From: Thermoplasmata archaeon
Lineage (GTDB): Archaea > Thermoplasmatota > Thermoplasmata > Thermoplasmatales > Aciduliprofundaceae
Assembly: GCA_021163705.1 (NCBI GenBank)
Contig: JAGGTO010000049.1
Location: 1 to 5,613, forward strand
DNA: 5,613 bases
Direction of reading: 5' to 3'
In this document: one piece after another, positions 5,066 to 5,613 of the stretch
Layout: the number at the start of each line of letters is the position of its first letter
How positions within the stretch are numbered: the stretch's first letter is position 1
Translations under genes and position numbers: made by a program
The notes under the pieces: generated by a model
Databases searched by the model: none
What the model was told of the DNA's origin: nothing
Seen by the model: only the letters and a program-made list of their open reading frames with translations

Positions 5066-5613
5066 ATGGGTGGCCAGATAAGGTTGGTAGAGCATATCAT
5101 CTCCCTGTTCCTCAAACTTGCACTCTTCGGATTATTCATATGGAGCATATACAGAAGAGAGTATATCTGGGCCCTGGGATGTCTGCTCTCGCTCCTCATT
5201 TGTCTAATCCCCACCATTCTTAAGAGAAGATGGAAAATTCATCTCCCCATAGAACTGGAGCTTTTAATTGTCCTGGCCCTATTTCTGCACTCGGGAGGTG
5301 GTGCTCTCAATGCCTACAGAAGCATCCCGGGATGGGACCACATAACTCATTTTCTCAGCACAGTGGTCATAACACTCATTGGCTTCATTCTCATGGCCAT
5401 AATTGACGCTTATACGCCTGAGATAAAATTCAACACTCCGCTGCTCATATTTTTCATAATAATCTTTTCCCTGGCCATGGGAGTTATCTGGGAATTTTTC
5501 GAATTCGCCTCAGACCTTCTGTTTGGAACACATGCACAGCTGAACAATACGGATACCATGCTCGACCTCTTTTTCGATTTCATCGGTGGGATAATCGTTG
5601 CGATTCCTGGAGC
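5066..5613 (+). CDS. DUF2238/YjdF-like multi-pass membrane protein (3' truncated)
   Basis: An open frame from ATG 5066 runs off the right edge after 182 residues. The protein is strongly hydrophobic, with predicted membrane segments at about 11-28, 33-51, 62-76, 97-114, 124-142 and 168-181. Polar motifs resemble DUF2238/YjdF-type membrane proteins: WDHITHF (90-96), MGVIWEFFEF (138-147, with Glu143 and Glu146), and NNTDTMLDLFFDFIGG (160-175, with Asp163, Asp167 and Asp171). Such paired acidic and histidine residues facing membrane helices hint at metal binding or proton handling, but the family's function is unknown to me. No signal peptide is separable from the first helix. ATG 5066 is the first ATG after a well-spaced TATA-like box. 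The gene diverges from the ROK kinase gene across 87 bases. Family call is moderately sure; the missing C-terminus is outside the window. Confidence 0.7.
   Translation, partial: MGGQIRLVEHIISLFLKLALFGLFIWSIYRREYIWALGCLLSLLICLIPTILKRRWKIHLPIELELLIVLALFLHSGGGALNAYRSIPGWDHITHFLSTVVITLIGFILMAIIDAYTPEIKFNTPLLIFFIIIFSLAMGVIWEFFEFASDLLFGTHAQLNNTDTMLDLFFDFIGGIIVAIPG

Noticed and set aside
1..5613. CRISPR arrays, insertion sequences, tRNA genes or long repeats
   Set aside because: No regularly spaced repeats, transposase motifs, terminal inverted repeats or tRNA-like stretches were seen on reading; recurrent CTCTC/GAGAG runs are short and reflect codon use.

Overview
The window reads as ordinary, gene-dense thermophilic archaeal chromosome. 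The gene set is archaeal (KEOPS subunit Pcc1, Taw1/TYW1 wyosine synthase, an archaeal Ogg2-type 8-oxoguanine glycosylase). Ile is often ATA and Arg is mostly AGA/AGG. Most starts lie about 23-27 bases downstream of a TATA-like box, as in leaderless archaeal transcripts. A Thermoplasmatota archaeon of the Aciduliprofundum kind would fit, but that is a guess from overall character, not a database match. There are no rRNA or tRNA genes, CRISPR arrays, transposases or long repeats, and no stretch over 100 bases is free of a gene or its promoter.

Layout. Bases 1-476 (+) are the C-terminal metal-binding half of an Xaa-Pro (M24) peptidase whose start lies outside the window. Bases 513-1657 (+) hold a two-gene operon: a YhaM-like OB-fold/HD-domain nuclease and pcc1. 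The second gene starts inside the first, behind a Shine-Dalgarno site embedded in coding sequence. Its 3' end overlaps tail-to-tail with a PrsW-type membrane protease gene (2378-1623, -). Just upstream of that on the same strand is ogg2 (3033-2410, -). A 97-base divergent promoter region separates ogg2 from taw1 (3131-4069, +). A 29-codon ORF with a textbook ribosome binding site follows at 4114-4203 (+); its end overlaps the end of a ROK-family sugar kinase gene (4978-4178, -). An 87-base divergent promoter region leads to a multi-pass membrane protein gene (5066-5613, +) of DUF2238/YjdF type, cut by the window end.

How the genes relate. Two functions act on tRNA position 37: Pcc1 (t6A at A37, through KEOPS) and Taw1 (wyosine at G37). 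The OB-HD nuclease adds probable RNA processing and Ogg2 adds oxidised-guanine repair. The peptidase, PrsW protease, ROK kinase and DUF2238 protein look like unrelated housekeeping neighbours. No previously undescribed multi-gene system is visible. The points most worth a second look are the 29-codon ORF, the nested pcc1 start, the leaderless/Shine-Dalgarno split, and the convergent gene-end overlaps.
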